Below, piece after piece: positions 16,014 through 22,748 of a DNA stretch of 35,542 nt (its first letter is position 1; each line of letters opens with the position of its first letter). The notes under the pieces are model-generated. The model saw only the letters and a list, made by a program, of their open reading frames with translations. It ran no database searches and was not told the origin of the DNA. The position numbers and the translations under genes were made by a program. This DNA comes from Caldisericota bacterium (GTDB lineage Bacteria > Caldisericota > Caldisericia > Caldisericales > Caldisericaceae): contig JAYELD010000089.1 of the NCBI GenBank assembly GCA_034717215.1, positions 1 through 35,542 on the forward strand. Reading direction: 5' to 3'.

Positions 16014-17125
16014 CTATGATGAATTTATTTTTCTTCTCTTTCCTTTGGAGATAATAATAAATCCTACAAAAATAATCAGTCCCGCAAAGATAAATTGATA
16101 TTTTAAGCTTTTAAACAGCAGAGCAATAATTCCGGCAATAAACGGACCTGTAATGTTCCCCAGGCTTACTGAAGAAATAAGTATACCTGTTGCCGTTCCT
16201 GTTTCTTTATTATTTTCCATAATTTCATTTAACCCGCCTGCAAACATAAAGGCCCATCCAATTCCTGTAATAGCTTGCAAGGGCATAATCTGGAATGGAT
16301 ATCTGGCAAGAGAAAAAATGGAAATGCGAGAGCTAATATGAGGATTCCAAGCCCCGTGCCCCTCCATTTTATTCTATGTGCAACAAACTTAAGCGTTAAA
16401 AATTCAAATAAAGGATTTATGATTGTGATGCAACCTACCATAAAAGGTGTTGCTCCTAATTCGTACAGGAAAAGTATCCAAAATGTCCATGTCACATTTA
16501 TACCCGTGAATGTAAAGAATATTGCAAGGTATAAATTTATATTTTTTTTGATTATCTCCTTTGGAAACAGAGGTATGACAAAGGGTTTTATTTCTTCTTC
16601 TTTTAATTTTGAAACGAGAAGCAGGGAGATAAGATATAGTATGCCTACCGATACAAATATCCATCTAATGTTGACAAGAGTAGCAATTATGCTGGAGAGC
16701 CCCAGAAAAAAGGCAATGCCCAATGCGCCCCATGCGGTGTGATCATCCATTTTACCGCTGTTTTCATTTACATATGCGGCAAGTGCTCCCGGATATATAC
16801 CGATTGAGATTCCCTGCAATATCCTCAAAACAAAGAAATTTGGAAATGATGCAGAAAAAAATGAAACTGCATAGAATAGTCCGGCAGATATACATCCAAG
16901 AGAGATAATTTTTTTGCGTCCTAACTTGTCAGAGATTCTTCCAAAAACTGTTGCAGAGATAAACATTGATAATGCAAATGCAGTACCAAGGATACCTATT
17001 TCAAATCGCGTGGCTCCTAGCGTTTCTGCGAATTGAGGAATAAAAAGATCCGCCATGAGCGGTGCGCCTGAAACAATAAATTACACAATGAATCCTATTT
17101 TCAGATTTTTTCGTTTTGTTTGCAT
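16014..17125 (-). pseudogene. Major facilitator superfamily transporter, broken twice
   Basis: Read from ATG 17125, the protein begins MQTKRKNLKIGFIV, then meets TAA (17081-17083) inside the first membrane helix, and resumes FIVSGAPLMADLFIPQF. Later, GRISDKLGRKK is the classical MFS loop 2-3 motif. The frame is lost at an A6 run on the plus strand (16313-16318); the other frame then continues with ARYPFQIMPLQAITGIGWAFMF to the end. Joining the pieces gives a full 12-helix transporter of about 370 residues. Two independent lesions indicate a pseudogene. The frameshift alone could be a homopolymer error, but the stop codon could not. Substrate is unknown. It converges on the Nif3 gene, 6 nt away. 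Confidence 0.85.
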
Positions 17126-17227
17126 TCTTTATTATATTGAAAATCAATAATTCTCCTATATATTTTGAATTATTCTCATCTAATTTTACTGTCATTTGTA
17201 TTGTGCTTCTATTAAATTATTATCTGA

Positions 17228-17311
17228 AATGCTGGTAATGATAATCTTAGGACAGTAGGAGATGATATCCTTTTGGTAAAAGAAGTAGAATGTGAAAATG
17301 ACCAAAATTAA
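17228..17311 (+). other. Possible relic C-terminal coding fragment
   Basis: This frame is open for 27 codons and ends GDDILLVKEVECENDQN before TAA. It overlaps the ATG of the following relic by 14 nt, as neighbouring genes in an operon often do. No family is recognised, and with so short a stretch it may be chance. Confidence 0.2.
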
Positions 17312-17412
17312 AATTGATAAAAATAATACGCACAGGTAGAAAAACGATTGTACTTGAGGTTCGTCAAGACGCAGATCTTATTGTCTGCGTACCTGTCAAA
17401 CAACTAAAATAA
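17298..17412 (+). pseudogene. Relic of a YgjP-type (DUF45, M48-like) metallopeptidase N-terminus
   Basis: From ATG 17298 the frame reads MTKIKIDK and then needs a shift near 17320-17328. In the next frame it reads IRTGRKTIVLEVRQDADLIV, continuing to VPVKQLK and TAA. The RKTI-x-L-x-V-x-x-DA-x-L-x-V-x-VP pattern is typical of the N-terminus of YgjP-family hydrolases, which normally run about 230 residues with a C-terminal HExxH zinc site. Nothing of the rest is present. The match is from memory of the family and covers about 35 residues. Confidence 0.4.
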
Positions 17413-17500
17413 CAGTCACTTAGTGGGACTGTAGACGACAGTCTTTTTGTCGCTACGCACTTTTGTTGGTATTGCGAATGAAGTGAAAAACCTTTTTTAA
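17413..17500 (+). repeat. Hairpin-rich intergenic sequence, possible dispersed-repeat remnant
   Basis: ACAGTC and GACTGT (17412-17432) form one hairpin. GTAG-A-CGACA and TGTCG-CTAC (about 17431-17456) form a second. Then ATTGCGAATGAAGTGAA (from about 17471) resembles the GTCATTGCGAGCGAAGCGAAG dispersed repeats found in many bacterial genomes. The rest of the 446-nt gap between 17126 and 17571 holds only the two relics above and the repeat/promoter listed next. Confidence 0.35.
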
Positions 17501-17510
17501 TAATTTTTCC

Positions 17511-17552
17511 AAAATAATTTGGAAATCCTTGTAAAGGTGGATAAAATAAAAA
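17511..17552 (+). repeat. 42-bp direct repeat, copy 1 (contains a promoter)
   Basis: These 42 bases are identical to 19715-19756. Each copy contains TTGGAA, a 17-nt spacer and TAAAAT (here 17519-17524 and 17542-17547), a plausible sigma-70 promoter for the gene at 17572. Only this copy is preceded by TTTCC, completing an inverted repeat TTTCCAAA-ATAA-TTTGGAAA (17506-17525) that overlaps the -35 box and could be an operator. Confidence 0.85.
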
Positions 17553-17571
17553 AGAAAGGGGGTGAATAACT

Positions 17572-19638
17572 ATGTTTAGAAAACTAATTGTAGTTTTCAT
17601 TATACTTACCTTATCCTTGTGGCTCGTTTGGAATTCATTTTATCTAAAGGACTATTCGTTTAACGGGATTGATTTGGAGGAAGCAAAAGCTTCTTCAAGT
17701 AGAATTGTTAACTACTGGGTCAAAGTATTTCGTGGGGAGGGAAACGACGAAGCGTATGCTGTGACTCAGACATCTGACGAAAATTATGTTATAGTCGGCA
17801 GGAGCAACTCTTTCGGTCTTGAAAATCCCGACCTGGGGGACTATGATATGGTTTTAATTAAACTTTCTCCAGAAGGTTCTATCATTTGGAGTAAGCTCTT
17901 TGGAGGCACAAAATTCGATGAGGTATATGCAATACAAGAAACTTTTGATAAAGGGCTACTGCTTTTAGGTTCTACCAAATCCTTCAATGTTGGATTAAAA
18001 AATGCATTTATCATTAAGCTTGACGAAGATATGGAAATTCAGTGGGCAAAAACTTTGGGTAGTAATAAAATCAATGCGTTTGAACAAACCTCAGATAAAG
18101 GTTTTATACTTGCTGGAAGCTCAACATTTTCAACTTTAGGCGGCTCTGATGCAATCTTGATTAAGATAGATAAGGAAGGGAGAGTTAAATGGTCAAAAGT
18201 CTATGGTGGGAGTCAAAATGAAGAAATTCGCTCGGTCCATCAAACAATTGATGGGGGCTTTATAATGTCGGGTTCAACAAATTCATTTAGCTTTGGAGGA
18301 TCTGATTTTTTTATTGCAAAATTAGATCAGGCAGGAAGTACTGAGTGGGCAAGAGTCTTTGGTGGATCGAGTAATGATGTTTCAATATCGTCTTTTAGGA
18401 CTTCAGATGCAGGTTATTTGGTAGGCGGCTACACATATTCTTTCGGAATTGGAAATGTTGATGCACTTCTTATGAAACTTGATTCAAACGGTAATCCAAT
18501 CTGGATAAAGGTATTTGGGCAAGAAAATTATGATATGCCTCGTTCAATTATTCCCGTTTCGAGTGGAGGATTTGTTGTAACAGGTGGAAGAAAGCGGCCA
18601 GATTCCAACGATTTAGATATTTATGTTTCAAAATTTAATCAAGACGGCAATGCTCAGTGGACAAATATATTTAATGGGAGTAGTGATGAAGAAGCATTAT
18701 CAATAACTCAAACAACTGATGATGATTTAGTTGTAGTTGGATGGACTAAATCCTTTGGCTCCGGAGATTTAGATTTTATTGTCTTGCGGATGGATCCAGA
18801 TGGAGATGTTGAGTATTGTGGAGATTATATTAAAAAGCAAACAGTCGAAAGTAAATCAGAGATAGTGAATGGCAAAATCATTTCTCTTAGTTTCGAAGAT
18901 GTCGTAAGTAAAATTTTTTCTAAGGCCCGGAACGTTGCAAGCAGTACTATTTATATTGAAGTAAAAGATATATGTCCTGTTTTTTATGCTATTTCTGCAT
19001 CTTCTGGTTATGGTGGAAAAATTATACCGTCTGGCAAAATCGAGGTTATAAATGGCGAGGAAAGGACTTTTATAATAAAAGCTGATGAGGGTTTTAAAAT
19101 TAGCGCAATACTCATAGATGGAAATTCAATTGCAATAACAAGCGATCTGGAACAACATTATACTTTCACTAATGTACAAAAAGATCATACAATAACTGCA
19201 GAATTCGAAGAGGTGATTGAGAAAAAGATTACAATTATAATACTGCAACCAGATAATCCAATGATGACCGTGAATGGGAATCTTCAAGAAATAGACCTGG
19301 GCAGAGGCACAAAACCGGTTATTATCCCAGAATGGGGCAGGACTGTTGTTCCGATTAGAGCAATTGTTGAAGCACTTCACGGAACAATTGAATGGGATGG
19401 AGTAGAGAGAAAGGTAACTATTAGATTCAAAGATATAACAATAGAATTATGGATAGATAACCCGCAGGCAAAAGTAAATGGGATAGGTAAATGGATTGAT
19501 GAGAGTAACCATAATGTAAGACCTATTATAGTAAATGATAGGACAATGCTGCCTCTTCGCTTTATTGCAGAATCTCTCGGTTGTGAAGTTGAGTGGGATC
19601 CCAATACAAGGATAATAACGATAACGCATCAGGAATAA
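17572..19638 (+). CDS. Anchored seven-repeat beta-propeller protein with C-terminal stalk domains
   Basis: The 688-residue product has an N-terminal membrane anchor or signal (about 5-24). Seven repeats of about 52 residues follow, each starting with W-x-K-V-F-G-G (W49, W106, W158, W207, W259, W311, W363) and ending L-I-K-L-D-x-x-G, as expected for one seven-bladed propeller. Then come a bacterial repeat domain with SGYGGKIIPSG and FTNVQKDHTITAEF (about 473-546) and a copper amine oxidase N-terminal-like stalk pair (about 560-688: VVPIRAIVEAL and MLPLRFIAESLG). Such stalk domains are common in extracellular proteins of anaerobic and thermophilic bacteria. It is probably a surface protein for binding or sensing; the ligand is unknown. 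The start follows AAAGGGGGTGA. A terminator closes it. Confidence 0.9.
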   Translation: MFRKLIVVFIILTLSLWLVWNSFYLKDYSFNGIDLEEAKASSSRIVNYWVKVFRGEGNDEAYAVTQTSDENYVIVGRSNSFGLENPDLGDYDMVLIKLSPEGSIIWSKLFGGTKFDEVYAIQETFDKGLLLLGSTKSFNVGLKNAFIIKLDEDMEIQWAKTLGSNKINAFEQTSDKGFILAGSSTFSTLGGSDAILIKIDKEGRVKWSKVYGGSQNEEIRSVHQTIDGGFIMSGSTNSFSFGGSDFFIAKLDQAGSTEWARVFGGSSNDVSISSFRTSDAGYLVGGYTYSFGIGNVDALLMKLDSNGNPIWIKVFGQENYDMPRSIIPVSSGGFVVTGGRKRPDSNDLDIYVSKFNQDGNAQWTNIFNGSSDEEALSITQTTDDDLVVVGWTKSFGSGDLDFIVLRMDPDGDVEYCGDYIKKQTVESKSEIVNGKIISLSFEDVVSKIFSKARNVASSTIYIEVKDICPVFYAISASSGYGGKIIPSGKIEVINGEERTFIIKADEGFKISAILIDGNSIAITSDLEQHYTFTNVQKDHTITAEFEEVIEKKITIIILQPDNPMMTVNGNLQEIDLGRGTKPVIIPEWGRTVVPIRAIVEALHGTIEWDGVERKVTIRFKDITIELWIDNPQAKVNGIGKWIDESNHNVRPIIVNDRTMLPLRFIAESLGCEVEWDPNTRIITITHQE

Positions 19639-19643
19639 ACTTC

Positions 19644-19674
19644 AAAAAGAGGGGGGCTTGCCTCCCTCTTTTTT
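19644..19674 (+). terminator. Intrinsic terminator after the propeller gene
   Basis: AAAAAGAGGGGGGC and GCCTCCCTCTTTTTT form a strong GC hairpin flanked by A and T runs, beginning 6 nt after the stop codon at 19636-19638. Confidence 0.88.
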
Positions 19675-19714
19675 CTATGTTTTTTCATTTTCAGAAACAA
19701 TTTTCAAATCTCTT

Positions 19715-19756
19715 AAAATAATTTGGAAATCCTTGTAAAGGTGGATAAAATAAAAA
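19715..19756 (+). repeat. 42-bp direct repeat, copy 2 (promoter of radC)
   Basis: Identical to 17511-17552. TTGGAA lies at 19723-19728 and TAAAAT at 19746-19751 with a 17-nt spacer. The predicted transcription start is about 19758, which is the A of the radC ATG. The left half of the palindrome present at copy 1 is missing here. Confidence 0.85.
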
Positions 19757-19757
19757 G

Positions 19758-20441
19758 ATGAAAAAGATTAAAAACATACCAAAATTTGACAGACCTAGAG
19801 AAAAATTACAGAAGAAAGGTGCTCAAGCGCTTTCAAATCTTGAGCTGATGGCCGCTCTACTTGGGAAAGGTGTAAAGGGGAGAGGTGTATTCCGGGTAGC
19901 AAGGGATGTATTGAAGGCAGTCGAGAATAATTTTGATAACTTAACAGTTGAAAAGTTGGAAAAAATAGATGGGATAGGTTTAGCTAAGGCCTGTCAGGTA
20001 TTATCTGCTATCGAGCTTTCAAAAAGGTTGTTGATAAAAGATGGTGTAAAAATCAAAACCGCTAAAGACATTGTAAAATTAGTAGAAGAATTAAAGGAAA
20101 GAAAACAAGAATATTTTCTTACATTTACATTGGATGGTGCAGGCAATTTGATACAGAAGAGGACGGTATTCATCGGAACACTGAATCAAAGTCTTGTCCA
20201 TCCAAGGGAAGTTTTTGCAGATGCCATAACAGACAGAGCAGCAAGTATTATTTTTGTACACAACCACCCTTCAGGAAATCTTACTCCGAGCAGAGAAGAT
20301 AAGCTAATAACAGAAAGATTAATAGAAACTGGTGATATTGTTGGGATTAATGTTCTTGACCATATTATCGTAAGCAAAAATGGGCATTTTAGTTTTAAAG
20401 CAGAAGGAATTCTTGAAAAGGAAAATGACGATACGCGATGA
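19758..20441 (+). CDS. radC: RadC-family JAMM/MPN+ protein
   Basis: RadC proteins carry a JAB1/MPN zinc metalloprotease fold; their role is unsettled despite the old name 'DNA repair protein'. The 227-residue product has an N-terminal HhH-like region (PREKL to KIDGIGLAKA, about 12-75) and the JAMM site HNHPSGNLTPSREDK (about 173-187) preceded by REVF. All zinc residues are present and the length is normal. No ribosome binding site exists before ATG; the copy-2 promoter predicts a leaderless transcript. No candidate start with a Shine-Dalgarno sequence lies further upstream in frame. Confidence 0.95.
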   Translation: MKKIKNIPKFDRPREKLQKKGAQALSNLELMAALLGKGVKGRGVFRVARDVLKAVENNFDNLTVEKLEKIDGIGLAKACQVLSAIELSKRLLIKDGVKIKTAKDIVKLVEELKERKQEYFLTFTLDGAGNLIQKRTVFIGTLNQSLVHPREVFADAITDRAASIIFVHNHPSGNLTPSREDKLITERLIETGDIVGINVLDHIIVSKNGHFSFKAEGILEKENDDTR

Positions 20442-20561
20442 TTCATATTTTTTAATAAATAGAGCGGGATTTTAGTTTTAGAGAGATTTTTGAAGCGTAA
20501 GAATAACCAAGGAGACCAAATTTTAAAGTTAGATCTAAGTTGATATTGAGGGGAGGAAGAT

Positions 20562-21131
20562 ATGCTTAAAGATTTAGTAAGCAAAAATAGGAGTTATCGT
20601 AGATTTTACCAGGAAATTTCAGTAAAGCGAGAGACTTTGGGAGAGCTTGTTGATCTTGCAAGGCTTTCTCCATCTGCGCGAAATGTTCAGCCGTTGAAAT
20701 ATATTCTTTCTTGCAATCCTGAAAAAAACGCTTTAATATTTCCATTTCTTGCCTGGGCTGGATATCTTAAAGATTGGGTAGGACCAAAAGAAGGCGAGAG
20801 ACCGTCTGCGTATATTGTTATTCTTGGAGATACTGAATTGAGCAAATTCTTTGCGTGGGATTTGGGAATAGCGGCTCAGAGCATCCTTTTAGGTGCTACT
20901 GAAAAGGGACTGGGGGGATGCATGATTGCTTCGATAAATAAAGATAATTTGCGTAAAGCTCTAAATGTGCCGGTTCGATTTGAAATACTTCTTGTTATTG
21001 GTCTTGGAAAACCTAAAGAAACTGTGGTGATTGAACCTGTTGGCCCGGATGGAGACATTAAATACTGGAACGATAGGGAAGAAGTACACCATGTGCCAAA
21101 GCGTTCACTATCCGAACTTATAATTGGTTAA
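20562..21131 (+). CDS. Nitroreductase-family protein (short form)
   Basis: This is an FMN-dependent oxidoreductase of the nitroreductase superfamily, 189 residues long. It has the typical N-terminal RSYRRF and ARLSPSARNVQPLKYI flavin-binding segment (about 9-47), AWDLGIAAQSILLGATEKGLGGCMI in the middle, and the C-terminal LLVIGLGKPKE. The substrate cannot be told from sequence. GGGGAGG precedes ATG by about 7 nt. The 120 nt upstream hold no clear promoter. The next gene starts 25 nt downstream, probably in the same transcript. Confidence 0.92.
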   Translation: MLKDLVSKNRSYRRFYQEISVKRETLGELVDLARLSPSARNVQPLKYILSCNPEKNALIFPFLAWAGYLKDWVGPKEGERPSAYIVILGDTELSKFFAWDLGIAAQSILLGATEKGLGGCMIASINKDNLRKALNVPVRFEILLVIGLGKPKETVVIEPVGPDGDIKYWNDREEVHHVPKRSLSELIIG

Positions 21132-21156
21132 CCGAAATAAAAAGGAGGTAGATATA

Positions 21157-21573
21157 GTGACTTTAAAGGAAAAATTGATTGAAGTCAGCAAAAATTTTCC
21201 TGCTGAATTTAAAGAGCAGAGGGATGGGTCTCTTATTCTTCAGTTTGTTGTTGCCGAAAGGAAAGTGTTTCTCTCAAAGAAAAAACTGACATACAGGTGC
21301 AGGGCAAGAGTTAATGATGTGGAAAAAGTAGTAACATTCTTTGAAATACTGCGCGAATCAAGTGTAGGGCTTTCTGGTGGATCCGGCATGGGATTCAAAA
21401 AAGAAACCTACGGACTTAAAGGAAAGGAAAGAGAAGGTAATATAGAGGAACAATCAAGATTGTTTGGCAAGGATTATAAGTATTCTTTTGACTATAAAAA
21501 GATAAGAGAAACTATAAAGAACGAAGCTGAAAAGGCCGGTTATTCTTTTTCGGTGCATCTTTTGGAGCATTAG
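21157..21573 (+). CDS. Unrecognised 138-residue protein
   Basis: The GTG start at 21157 is chosen because AAAGGAGGT (21141-21149) precedes it by 7 nt; upstream in-frame codons overlap the end of the nitroreductase. The product is soluble, charged and without membrane segments. It has a beta-rich first half (SLILQFVVAERKVFLSKKKLTYRCRARV), a Gly/Ser-rich loop SVGLSGGSGMGFKKETYG (about 68-85) and a helical C-terminal end with KKIRETIKNEAEKAGY. I do not recognise a family. Its place between two nitroreductases suggests a link to the same process. Confidence 0.8.
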   Translation: MTLKEKLIEVSKNFPAEFKEQRDGSLILQFVVAERKVFLSKKKLTYRCRARVNDVEKVVTFFEILRESSVGLSGGSGMGFKKETYGLKGKEREGNIEEQSRLFGKDYKYSFDYKKIRETIKNEAEKAGYSFSVHLLEH

Positions 21574-21693
21574 TTTAAAAAATAAGATGAATTTTATGTG
21601 GTAATATTGCAAGAATCTTAAATTGATGGAAAAAATTTTGGCGAGCTGTTTGTCTTGTGTATTATAATTTACCGAAGGAGAGGAAAAAATACT

Positions 21694-22626
21694 ATGAATG
21701 ATGATAAAATGCCGTCCCATCGTAGAGTAAACAGCAGAGGACAACACAAAAATTACCCAAATGAAACAATGAAGTTACTTTTTAAGAGGGCAAGCTGCAG
21801 GAATTTTTCGAAGAAAAAAATTCCTTATGATGTTTTGCAATATATTCTTGAAGCGGGAATTCATTCTCCTACGGGTGGTAATTTACAACCTTATTCTATT
21901 ATAAAAGTGGAGAACAGTGAGACAAAGCAAAAATTAGCTGAGCTTTGCGGAAAGCAAAATTTTATATCTGTAGCTCCTGTAGATTTGCTATTTTGTATTG
22001 ATTGGCATCGTATTGAAAGATGGTCCAAGATTGAAGTAGCCCCATTTACTGCTACTAGTTCTTTTCGCCATTTTTGGATATCTTTTCAGGATACAATTAT
22101 TTGTGCACAAAATATTTGTACTGCAGCAGATTCATTAGGGTTAGGCTCAGTTTATGTTGGCACTGTTCTTGAATGTTTTCTCAAGATTAAGGAGCTGTTT
22201 CAGCTACCAAAGGGTGTATTTCCAGTTGTATTGCTTTCACTCGGATATCCTAAGAGCAGAGCTCTTCCTAGGCGAAAACTTGGTGTAGATGTGATTGTCC
22301 ACAATGAAAGATACTATGAAATAGCAGACCAAAAACTCGTAGATGTTTTTAACGAAAAATATTATGGTTTGAAAATGAAAATAACCGAGGAACGACTTGA
22401 AGCAATTGCAAGTGTTGCTATAGAAGTTCATGGCAAAGGGTTTGCCAAAAAGTGTATAGAGCAGATTAAAAAAAATGGATATATAAATTGGGCGCAGCGA
22501 TATTTTGCCCTTCATTATCCTGCTAATTATATGCCGAAAGGCAACGATGCCTACATGAAATTAATGGAAGAGTTTGGATTCAATTGGTTTAAGAAATATT
22601 ATCCACTTGAAGATAAAGAAAAATAA
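21694..22626 (+). CDS. Nitroreductase-family protein with C-terminal extension
   Basis: The 310-residue product has a nitroreductase domain at about residues 25-205 (FKRASCRNFSKKKIP, HSPTGGNLQPYSI, AADSLGLGSVYVGT, LLSLGYPKS), then about 105 extra residues that are mostly helical and end in NWFKKYYPLEDKEK. The extension is not part of the core fold and I do not recognise it. The start follows AAGGAGAGG (21675-21683). A TATAAT (21663-21668) lies upstream with TTGGCG 19 nt before it. It is not closely similar to the first nitroreductase, so recent duplication is unlikely. Confidence 0.88.
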   Translation: MNDDKMPSHRRVNSRGQHKNYPNETMKLLFKRASCRNFSKKKIPYDVLQYILEAGIHSPTGGNLQPYSIIKVENSETKQKLAELCGKQNFISVAPVDLLFCIDWHRIERWSKIEVAPFTATSSFRHFWISFQDTIICAQNICTAADSLGLGSVYVGTVLECFLKIKELFQLPKGVFPVVLLSLGYPKSRALPRRKLGVDVIVHNERYYEIADQKLVDVFNEKYYGLKMKITEERLEAIASVAIEVHGKGFAKKCIEQIKKNGYINWAQRYFALHYPANYMPKGNDAYMKLMEEFGFNWFKKYYPLEDKEK

Positions 22627-22748
22627 TTGCAAAAACTTCCTTATTGTTTTAGTTACTTTATTTTAATAACTGAAATTACTACATATCTTTCTTGCAATAC
22701 GGAACTTTTTTGCGAGTTGTCTGTCTAAAAGAAAAGGAGGTATTGAAT

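Noticed and set aside
16300-16325. Programmed frameshift in the MFS gene
   Set aside because: A separate in-frame stop codon near the start makes decay the simpler explanation.
20186-20584. 132-codon minus-strand open frame opposite radC and the following gap
   Set aside because: It is antisense to a well-supported gene, has no ribosome binding site and no family resemblance.
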